Counted from the stretch's first letter, positions 1-7,381 are shown. The stretch: 12,868 nt of DNA from Candidatus Hydrogenedentota bacterium (GCA_003552765.1 PUOI01000447.1:1-12868); one strand, 5' to 3'. The notes: a model not told the origin generated them from the sequence alone. Program-made: numbers and translations.

Positions 1-146
1 AGGCCATCGGTCTGGCGAAGCCCGGCGATCTGGTGCTCATTGCGGGCAAGGGCCACGAGGATTATCAGATCGTGGGGGAGGAACGGCGCCACTTCGATGA
101 TCGCGAGGTGGCGCGCCAGGCCCTCGAAGCGCGGCAAGAGAATTGA
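1..146 (+). CDS. murE: UDP-MurNAc-tripeptide synthetase MurE, 3' end only
   Basis: The last 48 codons of a gene that begins left of the window, read from base 3 to a TGA at 144-146. MurE is a cytoplasmic ligase that adds the third amino acid (diaminopimelate or lysine) to UDP-MurNAc-L-Ala-D-Glu, using ATP. The visible part is the end of the C-terminal ligase domain. It contains the family's GKGHEDYQ motif followed by HFDDREVA, which is the standard MurE ending and separates it from MurF and MurD. The motif that tells DAP from Lys specificity lies upstream and is not visible. Its place immediately before murF is the normal dcw order. Identification rests on about 48 residues but the motif pair is distinctive. 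Confidence 0.93.
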   Translation, partial: AIGLAKPGDLVLIAGKGHEDYQIVGEERRHFDDREVARQALEARQEN

Positions 147-263
147 ACGAGGAAATACGCCCCGTACCGGCGACGATTTTCCCTTTGCAGGGGGTGAGGA
201 ATCGATTAGTGGAGCGCCAAACTTAGACTTGTTGACTGCCACAGTGAACGCGCTAGGAGGTGG

Positions 264-282
264 CATGGCCTTCCAGGCCATG
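264..282. repeat. inverted repeat, 8-bp stem, 3-nt loop
   Basis: The arms CATGGCCT and AGGCCATG are perfect complements around TCC. No T-run follows. It is probably part of a dispersed intergenic repeat family, but no second copy lies in this window. Confidence 0.6.
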
Positions 283-321
283 AATTACGGACTGGAAACC
301 CGTGCTGCTATTGGGGTTTGG

Positions 322-341
322 ATCCCCGCTTTCGCGGGGAT
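322..341. repeat. inverted repeat of the ATCCCCGC-N4-GCGGGGAT type
   Basis: The arms ATCCCCGC (322-329) and GCGGGGAT (334-341) pair perfectly around TTTC and are followed by GACGG. This closely resembles the short palindromic repeat (ATTCCCGC...GCGGGAAT plus a GACG flank) scattered through intergenic regions of many bacterial genomes. Only one copy is visible here, so membership of a repeat family is inferred from resemblance. Confidence 0.6.
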
Positions 342-500
342 GACGGTAGGGGCGAGGTATTTACAAATCAAGGGCTGAAGAGGTACTGGATGCGCCCGTC
401 TTCTCTGTGGGACGCGCCCTGGCGCTGCTCTGTAGCAGCCCACGGTGTGTTCACGGCGAAAACCTGGAATTTCTTCCCGGATTCCGTCAAGCTATAGAGG

Positions 501-508
501 GAAAGGAG
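501..508 (+). promoter_or_regulatory. ribosome binding site that sets the murF start
   Basis: GAAAGGAG lies 12 bp before ATG 521. The frame is open upstream to 407, but no upstream candidate start has a comparable site, and the family N-terminus begins at 521. Confidence 0.7.
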
Positions 509-520
509 TCCCATCTCATC

Positions 521-1876
521 ATGGGCTGGTGGTATAGTCTGGACGAACTTGCGGCCCTTATTGACGCCGAACCGCCCCGGACGGATCGGACATTCCATGC
601 CGTGAGCACCGACACGCGGACGCTGTCCCCTGGCGCGGTGTTCTTCGCGTTGAGCGGCGAGACGTTCGACGGCAACCGCTTTGTTCCCGAGGCCTTCGCC
701 AAGGGAGCGGCCGCCGCCGTCACCACGCAGGCGCATTCGGATGGGCCATGTCTGGTGGTTTCCGATCCGCTCACGGCCTTGCAGCGTTTCGCCGCGCATC
801 ACCGGCAGCATTACAGCGGCCCCCTGCTGGCCATCACGGGCTCCTGCGGCAAGACGGGGACAAAGGAATGTGTGGCGGCTTTGCTTGGCGCGCGTTACAA
901 GGTGGCGAAGACCGAGGGGAATCTGAATAACGAAATCGGGACGCCGCTTTCCCTGCTGGCCCTTGACGCGGAAACGGAGTTCGGCGTGTTCGAGTTGGGC
1001 GCGAACCATCGCGGGGAAATCGCCCGCATGTGCGCCTGGGCCAAGCCCACGGAAAGCGCCATCACCCTCATCGCGCCGGCTCACCTCGAAGGGTTCGGCG
1101 GCATAGAGGCCATCGCCGCCGCCAAGGCCGAGATCATGGAGGGGCTTCCGCGGGATGGGACGTTCTACGTCAACACGGACGACCCGCGCTGCGTGGCCAT
1201 TGGCGAGCGTCATCCCGGCGAAACCGTCCGCTTCGGCCGCGAAGGGGATGTGGCGCTGGAGGATTGCCACTTTGACGATGCCGGGGAGATGGTGCTGCGG
1301 GTGCGTCCCGTGGGAACGCTCCGGCTTCCACTGCTCTGCCGGGCGCACGCGCACAACGTGCTGCTGGCCATTGCCGTGGGACTGCGCCATGGCGTGACGG
1401 AATTTGAAGCGCCGCTACGCGAGGCGGCCCGTGGAACGCTGCGGTTCAAACCCGTTAAGATAGGACCCTTCGAGGTACTGGATGACACCTATAACTCCAA
1501 TCCGGCCAGCGCCGCCGCGGCCCTTCAGGCGCTGGAGGATCGCCCTGGCGGGGGCGCACGCATCGCGGCCCTGGGCGACATGCTGGAGTTGGGAGACGAG
1601 GCGGTCCGGCTTCATCGTGAACTGGGAGCGCAAGCCCGCGCGTGTGGCGTGACGCATCTGTTCGCGCGGGGAGACTTCGCCGGAGACGTTGTTGATGGGG
1701 CGGCGCCGGACGGGAGGCTGCACGCCGAGACCATTCAGGACCACGAGGCCATTGCGGACGCCATTGTTCGCGCCGCGCCGGATGGGGGCTCCATCTTGCT
1801 GAAAGGCTCCCGCGGCATGCGCATGGAAAAGGTAATCGAGGCGCTTAAAAGTTATTTCGGACAAAACGAAGAATAA
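521..1876 (+). CDS. murF: UDP-MurNAc-tripeptide:D-Ala-D-Ala ligase MurF
   Basis: A 451-residue cytoplasmic Mur ligase, normal length for MurF, that adds D-Ala-D-Ala to the UDP-MurNAc-tripeptide with ATP. The N-terminal domain carries the MurF-type STDTRTL...GAVFFALSGETFDGNRF stretch. The ATP loop is ITGSCGKTGTKE (residues 105-116), then NLNNEIGTPLSLL and GANHRGEIARM. The C-terminal domain has DDTYNSNPASA (about 321-331), AALGDMLELG and KGSRGMRMEKV (from 428). The order and wording of these motifs are MurF rather than MurE, MurC or MurD. The P-loop is unusual: most family members read GSNGKTTTK, here Asn is Cys and the middle Thr is Gly, while the Gly-Lys-Thr core is kept. The stop codon abuts the mraY ATG with no gap, so the two are probably translationally coupled. 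Start chosen from the GGAG site and family alignment. Confidence 0.95.
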   Translation: MGWWYSLDELAALIDAEPPRTDRTFHAVSTDTRTLSPGAVFFALSGETFDGNRFVPEAFAKGAAAAVTTQAHSDGPCLVVSDPLTALQRFAAHHRQHYSGPLLAITGSCGKTGTKECVAALLGARYKVAKTEGNLNNEIGTPLSLLALDAETEFGVFELGANHRGEIARMCAWAKPTESAITLIAPAHLEGFGGIEAIAAAKAEIMEGLPRDGTFYVNTDDPRCVAIGERHPGETVRFGREGDVALEDCHFDDAGEMVLRVRPVGTLRLPLLCRAHAHNVLLAIAVGLRHGVTEFEAPLREAARGTLRFKPVKIGPFEVLDDTYNSNPASAAAALQALEDRPGGGARIAALGDMLELGDEAVRLHRELGAQARACGVTHLFARGDFAGDVVDGAAPDGRLHAETIQDHEAIADAIVRAAPDGGSILLKGSRGMRMEKVIEALKSYFGQNEE

Positions 1877-3364
1877 ATGCTCTACTACCTTGCTATTGAG
1901 TTCAAAGACCAATTCACGATCCTGAACGTGTTCACCTACAACACCGTCCGGGCGGGCGGAGCCGCGTTGACGGGGTTTCTCATCTGCCTGATCATCGGCC
2001 CGATGATGATACGCTGGCTGCGCGCCCTGAAGGTGGGGCAATTCGTCCGTCAGGAGCACGTCGAGGACCTGCACGAGCTGCACAAGGGGAAAGCGGGCAC
2101 GCCAACCATGGGCGGTAGCCTCATCATCTTGAGCGCCGTCGCCACGTTGCTCTTGTGGGGCCGGCTGAGCAATCCGTCCCTGCTGGTGGCCATGGGCGCG
2201 CTGTGCGGGCTCGGCGCGGTGGGGTTCATGGACGACTTCATCAAGCTCCGCCGCAAACACAATCAAGGCCTCACCGCGCGCGCGAAATTCATCGGGCAAA
2301 TCGGGGTTGGGCTACTGCTCGGGCTCTACGTCCTCTACAACCCCATCACCACCAACGCCACCACCGTCAACACGGCGGATTTTGACGACTGGCAAGGGTT
2401 CATCGCCACCTTCCACGAGGAAGGACAAGGCGGGAACAATGGGCCGGTCAAGGTCTTCTGGGACGCCCTCGAACCCGAACAGCGGCGGCTCATGACGCAC
2501 GCCGTGAACGATGGGCAACGGGCCCGGCAACTGCGGCCGGAGCTTCTTGGCGCCATCAACCGCACCTTGACGGAAGAGGCCGCCCTTGCGGAATCGCCCG
2601 TGTGGGCGAAAGTGGAGTTGCGAGGCGAAGCCAAGGAACTGATGGACAAGGGCGTGGACCATCTCGAGGATCGCGAGCGGCGGCGGCTCAACCGGCTGCT
2701 CTTCGAGGCCGCCTTTCCGGGGGAGGTCGAGCAAAGCCCCACCAATCCGCACACCAATGTCAATATTCCCGGATTCAAGGATGTATGGTTCCCCTTGGGC
2801 GCGGGCTATATCCTGTTCGCCATCGTGCTCATCGTGGCGTCCTCGAATGCGGTGAACCTCACCGACGGCCTGGACGGACTCGCGGTGGGCGCATCGATCA
2901 TCTCCGTTCTCGCGTTTACCGGCATTGCATATGTCGTCAGCCGCGTGGACTGGTCGGACTATCTCTTGCTGACCTACGTGCCCGAAGCAACGGAGTTGGC
3001 CGTCTTCGGAGGCGCCCTCTTGGGAACGGGGCTTGGCTTTCTGTGGTACAACGCGCACCCCGCCGAGGTGTTCATGGGCGACACCGGCAGCCTGGCCCTG
3101 GGGGGCGCCATTGGCACGATGGCCATGCTCACCAAACAAGAACTCTTGCTCTTGATTGTCGGCGGCCTGTTCGTGTTGGAAGCGGGGAGCGTGATTATTC
3201 AGGTCGCCTCGTTCAAGCTCCGGGGCACGCGCGTGTTTCGCATGGCGCCCCTCCATCATCATTTCGAGCTGAAGGGCTGGAGCGAGAACAAGGTCATCGT
3301 CCGTTTCTGGATCATCGCCATCATATTCGCGCTCATGAGTTTGAGCACCCTCAAACTGCGGTAA
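1877..3364 (+). CDS. mraY: phospho-MurNAc-pentapeptide transferase MraY with a large loop insertion
   Basis: An integral membrane enzyme that transfers phospho-MurNAc-pentapeptide from UDP to undecaprenyl phosphate, making lipid I. Family landmarks are all present: [16 protein letters not shown] with the Asp pair 119-120, [13 protein letters not shown] (Asp 330 and 333), [11 protein letters not shown] (400-409) and the [12 protein letters not shown] triple-His motif (460-462). It has 495 residues against about 360 for E. coli MraY. Nearly all the excess lies between TM4 (ending GLYVLYNP, about residue 156) and the NIPGFKDVW strand before TM5 (from 296). By the known MraY topology this loop is periplasmic. 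The extra 125 or so residues are hydrophilic and charged, rich in Glu, Arg and Leu, and probably helical. The frame is unbroken and flanking TM segments are intact, so the enzyme should be active. There is no clear Shine-Dalgarno; translation probably couples from murF. Confidence 0.95.
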   Translation: MLYYLAIEFKDQFTILNVFTYNTVRAGGAALTGFLICLIIGPMMIRWLRALKVGQFVRQEHVEDLHELHKGKAGTPTMGGSLIILSAVATLLLWGRLSNPSLLVAMGALCGLGAVGFMDDFIKLRRKHNQGLTARAKFIGQIGVGLLLGLYVLYNPITTNATTVNTADFDDWQGFIATFHEEGQGGNNGPVKVFWDALEPEQRRLMTHAVNDGQRARQLRPELLGAINRTLTEEAALAESPVWAKVELRGEAKELMDKGVDHLEDRERRRLNRLLFEAAFPGEVEQSPTNPHTNVNIPGFKDVWFPLGAGYILFAIVLIVASSNAVNLTDGLDGLAVGASIISVLAFTGIAYVVSRVDWSDYLLLTYVPEATELAVFGGALLGTGLGFLWYNAHPAEVFMGDTGSLALGGAIGTMAMLTKQELLLLIVGGLFVLEAGSVIIQVASFKLRGTRVFRMAPLHHHFELKGWSENKVIVRFWIIAIIFALMSLSTLKLR

Positions 3365-3380
3365 GGGAAGGGCCGGCCCA

Positions 3381-4733
3381 GTGGATCTTCACGGGAAAAC
3401 AGTCGCCATAGCGGGACTCGGGCGAACCGCCTTGGCCCTGGCGAAATTGCTCCAGGCCAAGGGCGCGGAACCTTTCGTGAGCGAAATGCGCTCCCTTGAG
3501 GACGTGGCGGAAGAGGCCTCGGCTTTGACAGCCGCTGGCATCCCGTTCGAGACCGGCGGCCATTCCGAGGCGATGTTCACGCAGGCCGCTCTCGTGGTTC
3601 CGAGCCCGGGCGTCAGTCCGCGCATTCCGCCCATCGCGGCCGCCGTGGAAGCGGGGGTCCCGGTATGGAGCGAACTCGAGGCGGCTTTCCGCTACTGCCA
3701 GGCGCCTATCGTGGCCGTCACCGGCACCAACGGCAAGACCACGGTGACCGAACTGCTCCGCGCGCTGTTGGCCGGATTGGGGCATGACGTGATCCTCGCG
3801 GGAAACAACAGCCGGCCGTTTAGCGATGCGGTGCAGCAAGCCCCAGCCCCGGATTACGTGGTGCTGGAGGTGAGCAGCTACCAGCTGGAGGGTATCGTGA
3901 CGTTCCGGCCCTGGATGGGCGCGGTCCTGAATGTCTCTCCGGACCACCTTGCGCGCCATGGGGCGATTGAGGCCTATGCGGCGGCCAAGGCGCGCATGTT
4001 CGAGAACCAACGCACGGGCGATGTGGCCGTACTGAACGCCGGCGATCCTCGGACCGCCGCCATGGCCCAGCACTGTCCGGGCGCCGTATGGTGGTTCAGC
4101 ACGGAAGGGCCGGTGGAAAACGGCCTCTGGCTCGATGGCGAAACCTTCCGCTGGGGTGAGACGGCCGTGGGCGATGTCCGCGACACGCTGCTGCCGGGCC
4201 GGCACAACCTGGCCAACGTGCTCGCCGCTCTCACCCTGATTCACGCCGGAGGTTTCCCCTTGGAGACCGCGTTGGAAGGCTTGCGCGCCTTCCCCGGCGT
4301 GGAGCATCGCATGGAATACGCCGCCACGCTGAACGGCGTGGACTTCTACAACGATTCCAAATCGACCAACATTGACAGCCTTCGCGTGGCCTTGGCCTGC
4401 TTCAGCCGTCCCGTCGTCCTTATCGCGGGCGGCGAGGGCAAGGGCGAACCCTATGAGGCGATGCGCGGCTACGTCCGGGACCACGCGCGGTATCTGATTA
4501 CGCTGGGGGAGGAAGCGCCCCGCATCGAACAGGCGTGGGGAGAGGTCATTCCTCATGAGCGGGCGGCGGATATGCAGGACGCGGTGCAATTGGCGGCGGT
4601 CCGTGCGCGGCCCGGCGAAGCGGTGCTGCTGTCGCCTGCTTGCGCTAGCTTCGATATGTTTCGCAACTTCGAGGAACGCGGCCAAGCCTTCAAGGAATGC
4701 GTCCGCCAACTTCAACAGGAGCCACGGCCATGA
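3381..4733 (+). CDS. murD: UDP-MurNAc-L-Ala:D-Glu ligase MurD
   Basis: A 450-residue cytoplasmic ATP-dependent ligase that adds D-glutamate to UDP-MurNAc-L-Ala. The N-terminal Rossmann part begins KTVAIAGLGRTALALAKLL. The ATP loop VTGTNGKTT ends at Thr 121. Next come EVSSYQLEG, the central motif LNVSPDHLARHG, LPGRHNLANVLAAL and FYNDSKSTNIDS. The MurD-diagnostic ending LLSPACASFDMFRNFEERG lies near the C-terminus. Length is normal for the family. The start is GTG, with GGGAAGGG (3365-3372) 8 bp upstream, 16 bp after mraY stops. The gene ends in an ATGA overlap with ftsW, so expression of the two is likely coupled. The gene falls between mraY and ftsW as in the classical dcw order. Confidence 0.95.
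   Translation: MDLHGKTVAIAGLGRTALALAKLLQAKGAEPFVSEMRSLEDVAEEASALTAAGIPFETGGHSEAMFTQAALVVPSPGVSPRIPPIAAAVEAGVPVWSELEAAFRYCQAPIVAVTGTNGKTTVTELLRALLAGLGHDVILAGNNSRPFSDAVQQAPAPDYVVLEVSSYQLEGIVTFRPWMGAVLNVSPDHLARHGAIEAYAAAKARMFENQRTGDVAVLNAGDPRTAAMAQHCPGAVWWFSTEGPVENGLWLDGETFRWGETAVGDVRDTLLPGRHNLANVLAALTLIHAGGFPLETALEGLRAFPGVEHRMEYAATLNGVDFYNDSKSTNIDSLRVALACFSRPVVLIAGGEGKGEPYEAMRGYVRDHARYLITLGEEAPRIEQAWGEVIPHERAADMQDAVQLAAVRARPGEAVLLSPACASFDMFRNFEERGQAFKECVRQLQQEPRP
4717..4721 (+). promoter_or_regulatory. ribosome binding site that sets the ftsW start
   Basis: AGGAG inside the 3' end of murD, 8 bp before ATG 4730. It favours that ATG over an in-frame upstream candidate at 4697. Confidence 0.7.
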
Positions 4734-5914
4734 CGCGAGAGAGAAACTTCCTGGTATTGATAACCCTGACCCTGATTCTCATCGGCGTGCTGATGGTCTT
4801 TAGCAGCGGGTTCATCACAGCCGCCCGGGACTTGGGTATTACCAGCACGGAGTATCTTCTCCGGCAAGGGGTCTACACGGTTCTGGCGCTGGCCGTTCTG
4901 TACCTGTTCGCCCGGTTCGACTATCACAAACTCAGCAACCGCACCATCTACGTATCCCTTTTCTGGGGGACCCTGGCCCTGCTTGTGGGCGTCTTGGTCT
5001 TTGGCGAGATGGCCGGGGGCGCCCAGCGCGCGTTCCGTCTTGGCCCCATGGGGTTTCAGCCATCGGAGATCGCCAAACTGTCAATCATTATCATTCTCGC
5101 CGTAAAGCTGGCGCAAAACAATGACGAGGTATGGAAATTCTGGGAAGGCTTGGCCCCGCTGGTCTTTCTCACCGGCATTCTCGCTGCGTTCGTCCTTGCG
5201 CAGCGTGACCTAGGCACGCCGGTGCTCATGTGCGGCGTCGCCGGGCTGATGCTGTTCGTGGCGGGCGCCCGCTGGAAATACGCCATTGGCGGGGCGGCGT
5301 CGATGATCGCAATCACGTTCACGCTCATCCACGTCGCCGGCTATCGCTCGGAACGCTGGGATGACTACATTTACCACTGGCTTTGGGGCGGCGATGGGGG
5401 GTATCAGCTCTCGCACTCCTTGAACGCGTTCGCCTTTGGCTCCATCACCGGACGCGGCCCCGGCGCGAGTGAACAAAAGTTGGGATACCTCCCCGCGGCG
5501 CACAACGATTTTATCTTCGCCATTTTCGGCGAGGAAATGGGGCTTGTGGGCACGTTGTTCGTGGTGGCGTTGTTCACGGCGATGCTGGCGCTGGGGGTGC
5601 GCATCGCCTTGCACGCCCGCGATTTTCTCGGGTCCATGCTGGCCTGCGGCGTCACCGGCCTCTTCACGTTTCAAGCCATCCTCAACATGGGGGTGGCCGT
5701 GGGATTGTTCCCCACAAAGGGTCTAACCCTCCCCTTCATTAGCGCGGGCGGCACCTCGCTCTTGGCTAGCGCCGCGCTCATGGGCATCCTGCTTAATGTG
5801 GCGCTTCAGGCCGGGGCGCCTGCGGCGGCTTCCCACCATGCGCGAAAACACGCCTGGACGCGGTGGCTGGCATTTCCCTTTGCCCGGCGCGGACCCGCTC
5901 TGAGTCAGAACTGA
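4730..5914 (+). CDS. ftsW: septal peptidoglycan polymerase FtsW (SEDS family)
   Basis: A 394-residue polytopic inner-membrane protein of the SEDS (RodA/FtsW/SpoVE) family. SEDS proteins polymerise lipid II into glycan strands with a partner class B PBP. It begins with a TM segment at about residues 8-25 (NFLVLITLTLILIGVLMVFS) and then shows about nine more hydrophobic segments. Conserved features are FQPSEIAKL, RDLGTPVLM, ERWDDY, GYQLSHSLNA and HNDFIFAIFGEEMGLVG. In that last motif Asp 260 aligns with the catalytic Asp of RodA/FtsW. FPTKGLTLPFISAGGTS lies near the end. Two small departures are QRDLG where QPDLG is common and LPAAHNDF where LPEAHTDF is common. FtsW rather than RodA is inferred from its place after murD. 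The start overlaps the murD stop (ATGA). The last 10 bp overlap the convergent NAD kinase gene. Confidence 0.93.
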   Translation: MTRERNFLVLITLTLILIGVLMVFSSGFITAARDLGITSTEYLLRQGVYTVLALAVLYLFARFDYHKLSNRTIYVSLFWGTLALLVGVLVFGEMAGGAQRAFRLGPMGFQPSEIAKLSIIIILAVKLAQNNDEVWKFWEGLAPLVFLTGILAAFVLAQRDLGTPVLMCGVAGLMLFVAGARWKYAIGGAASMIAITFTLIHVAGYRSERWDDYIYHWLWGGDGGYQLSHSLNAFAFGSITGRGPGASEQKLGYLPAAHNDFIFAIFGEEMGLVGTLFVVALFTAMLALGVRIALHARDFLGSMLACGVTGLFTFQAILNMGVAVGLFPTKGLTLPFISAGGTSLLASAALMGILLNVALQAGAPAAASHHARKHAWTRWLAFPFARRGPALSQN

Positions 5915-6639
5915 GCCGAGGGAGCGGACAGGGGATCCCAGGTGAGGATGAGGGCGGGGTGCGAATGCTTGCGTATGATTAGCTCGTTTCCAGCTTGGAG
6001 CCCTAGAAACTCGGGGGCGTTATCATAGGCGGCCACGGCCGGACCCCGCGTGATAAGGACCCGCACGGTCACCGTGTCTTTCACGACGAGATGGCTGACG
6101 CAGTGGCTGGTGTACTTAAAGGCGATGCCGAGGCCCGTGTGAAACATGCCCCGCGTGATTTGGTTGTAGTATGCCGTGCTGCCAAACGGCGTGCTGACCA
6201 CCAGCCCATCGCCGACAATCTCAAGCCCGTCCTCGAAGGGTTCCTCGTCAATCCAGAGCTTGAACCGCACCGCGGAGTTGATCCGCCCCATGTGGACGTT
6301 GATCTCGTTCATCGCCGCCAGCGGTTCCGTCATGGGAGTGCCATCGTCGTGAAGCACTTCGCAACACAGCTTGACGAACTCGCTGCGGTGCAGTTCATTG
6401 GCGGTCAGCCGCGCGAGTATGTCGCCAATGGGGTGGGGCATGCAGCGGTGGCCGCGGCGGCTGTTGCGGATGGGGAGTTTGGGAACGCCAGGCCACTGCA
6501 GCTCGGCCGATAACAGGGTCCCGTCGCCCCCATAACAGATCACCACATCCGGGTTGGTGTGAACGAGTTCAAGGGACGGAAAGCGTTGAACGTCGGTACT
6601 GAGATCGCCCGCATGGGCGCCGTATAATAAGGTCTTCAT
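5905..6639 (-). CDS. nadK: NAD kinase homologue, short variant
   Basis: A 244-residue cytoplasmic protein of the NAD kinase family, which phosphorylates NAD to NADP. It shows the GGDGT nucleotide motif (37-41), the NE pair in AAMNEINVHMG (Asn 111, Glu 112), and GDGLVVSTPFGSTAYY (143-158), the three main family signatures. It is shorter than typical bacterial enzymes (about 290), mainly because only 36 residues precede GGDGT. The usual segment reading like GINLGRLGFL after GGDGT is replaced by LPIRNSRRGHRC (55-66), so substrate binding may differ. Start ATG 6639 has only a weak GAGAG upstream; an earlier start in this frame has no better support. It is convergent with ftsW, the stop codons lying within a 10-bp overlap. 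I call it a probable NAD kinase but cannot rule out a divergent paralogue. Confidence 0.85.
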   Translation of the reverse strand: MKTLLYGAHAGDLSTDVQRFPSLELVHTNPDVVICYGGDGTLLSAELQWPGVPKLPIRNSRRGHRCMPHPIGDILARLTANELHRSEFVKLCCEVLHDDGTPMTEPLAAMNEINVHMGRINSAVRFKLWIDEEPFEDGLEIVGDGLVVSTPFGSTAYYNQITRGMFHTGLGIAFKYTSHCVSHLVVKDTVTVRVLITRGPAVAAYDNAPEFLGLQAGNELIIRKHSHPALILTWDPLSAPSAQF

Positions 6640-6943
6640 GCTCTCGAATCGATGTCACCCGCCTTGGCGAAACAAAAACGTCCGGGACTCTTTCAGCGCG
6701 CCCGCCAGTCTCGCATGTTTGGACAGAGACATGCAAACCCGGCTTTCCTCCCAACCACCGGATACAGCGGTGTGCGGGGCATTTACACCCCTGGCCCTTC
6801 GGGTTCCGCATACCGTCAAGCGCTTCGGCGTACGCCCCCCCAGCGCCATCCTCCATCCTTGACGAAGAACTCACGCGCCCTTCCGGGGAACTGCCTACCC
6901 TAACACGGCAAGGGCGGCGCTTCTTCCCTCACGGAGGAAACCG
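6640..6943. other. gap between pilZ and nadK holding a dispersed repeat
   Basis: These 304 bp separate two minus-strand genes. Small frames cross it on both strands, but none has a ribosome site or family resemblance. One minus-strand frame encodes a peptide that parallels that of the second repeat copy at 11002-11046 (VNAPHTA against VNAPYTA), which reflects the repeat rather than a gene. No strong promoter or intrinsic terminator was found. The gap therefore leaves it open whether pilZ and nadK share a transcript. Confidence 0.6.
6760..6803 (-). repeat. dispersed repeat, copy A
   Basis: A 44-bp element matching 11002-11046 at about 36 of 45 aligned positions by eye, with one indel. The shared blocks are GCGGTGT, CGGGGC, TTTACAC and GGCCCTTCGGG. 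Both copies lie in the same orientation, in intergenic DNA upstream of a minus-strand gene. Confidence 0.7.
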
Positions 6944-7312
6944 TCATTCGGCGGCGTTGGCGTGAGCGAGGTCGTGTTGCACGAATTTCTCGATGGCGTG
7001 CCGGTCCTCCTCGCTCACCTTCGTGTAAAGGATGGCGACCCTGTAGTGATTTTCGCCTTGGTCATGCGGGTCGCACCGGACCACAATGCCCTCGCACTCG
7101 ACCCGTTTGCCGACGGGGCTGGGCAGGTCCAGGGCCATCCGTATCTTCGTCATCAGCGGGATGGGCTCGCTGGTGTGGCACAACACGCCGTTGGCGCTGA
7201 TATTGTCTACATGGTTGAGTGTGGCGGCCTCGCCGCGATCCTCAATTGCCGCGAAGCCCCGCCGGCTCCGGGGAAACCGGCGCCGATCGTCGCTTCTTGA
7301 ATGTAGTGTCAT
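6944..7312 (-). CDS. single-domain PilZ protein, probable c-di-GMP receptor
   Basis: A 122-residue soluble protein made of one PilZ domain. PilZ domains bind cyclic di-GMP through an RxxxR motif and a [DN]xSxxG motif. Both are present: RRFPR (11-15) at the N-terminal switch and NISANG (37-42) at the first strand of the barrel. The rest alternates polar and hydrophobic residues as expected of the beta-barrel (KIRMALDLPSP, CEGIVVRCDP, YRVAILYTKVS) and ends in a short helix. There is no membrane segment or second domain. AGGAG lies 9 bp before the ATG. Stand-alone PilZ proteins work by binding partner proteins, and nothing nearby (no flagellar, pilus or cellulose gene) reveals the partner. It is transcribed in the same direction as tctA (185 bp upstream) and nadK (304 bp downstream). 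Confidence 0.88.
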   Translation of the reverse strand: MTLHSRSDDRRRFPRSRRGFAAIEDRGEAATLNHVDNISANGVLCHTSEPIPLMTKIRMALDLPSPVGKRVECEGIVVRCDPHDQGENHYRVAILYTKVSEEDRHAIEKFVQHDLAHANAAE

Positions 7313-7381
7313 CCTCTCTCACTCCTGACTCCCAATACACGAGGGAGTTCGCTTCTCCTTATTATTCCACTGCGGCTGTTT

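Larger units (their letters stand above)
147..520. other. murE-murF intergenic region, repeat-rich
   Basis: This 374-bp gap sits in a gene cluster where murE and murF usually touch or overlap. I see no coding sequence: the open frames here lack a ribosome site and resemble no family. It holds two perfect 8-bp inverted repeats (264-282 and 322-341) and a smaller 6-bp hairpin at 424-439. A perfect-looking -35 box (TTGACT, 232-237) has no good -10 partner. The stretch looks like remnants of dispersed intergenic repeats inserted between the two genes. No T-run follows any of the hairpins, so no intrinsic terminator is supported. Confidence 0.7.

Noticed and set aside
322..341. Intrinsic terminator between murE and murF
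   Set aside because: The stem is perfect but no T-run follows on either strand; a dispersed palindromic repeat fits better.
493..498. TATAGA as a -10 box for murF
   Set aside because: Transcription from it would begin at or inside the GAAAGGAG ribosome site, and there is no fitting -35 box.
368..1390. 340-codon minus-strand open frame across murF
   Set aside because: It lies antisense to a well-supported gene, resembles no family, and has the biased composition (Arg, Gly, His) expected from the reverse of GC-rich coding DNA.
2345..2761. MraY insertion as an intein or a mobile element
   Set aside because: At about 125 residues with no splice-junction Cys/Ser or His-Asn motifs, and no flanking repeats or transposase, it looks like an in-frame domain.
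2312..3262. Long minus-strand frame inside mraY
   Set aside because: Antisense shadow: no ribosome site, no recognisable domain, and mraY itself is intact on the other strand.
6655..6849. Small minus-strand frame upstream of nadK as a gene
   Set aside because: Its resemblance to the frame near 11002-11046 is explained by the shared DNA repeat. It has no ribosome site and no known domain.
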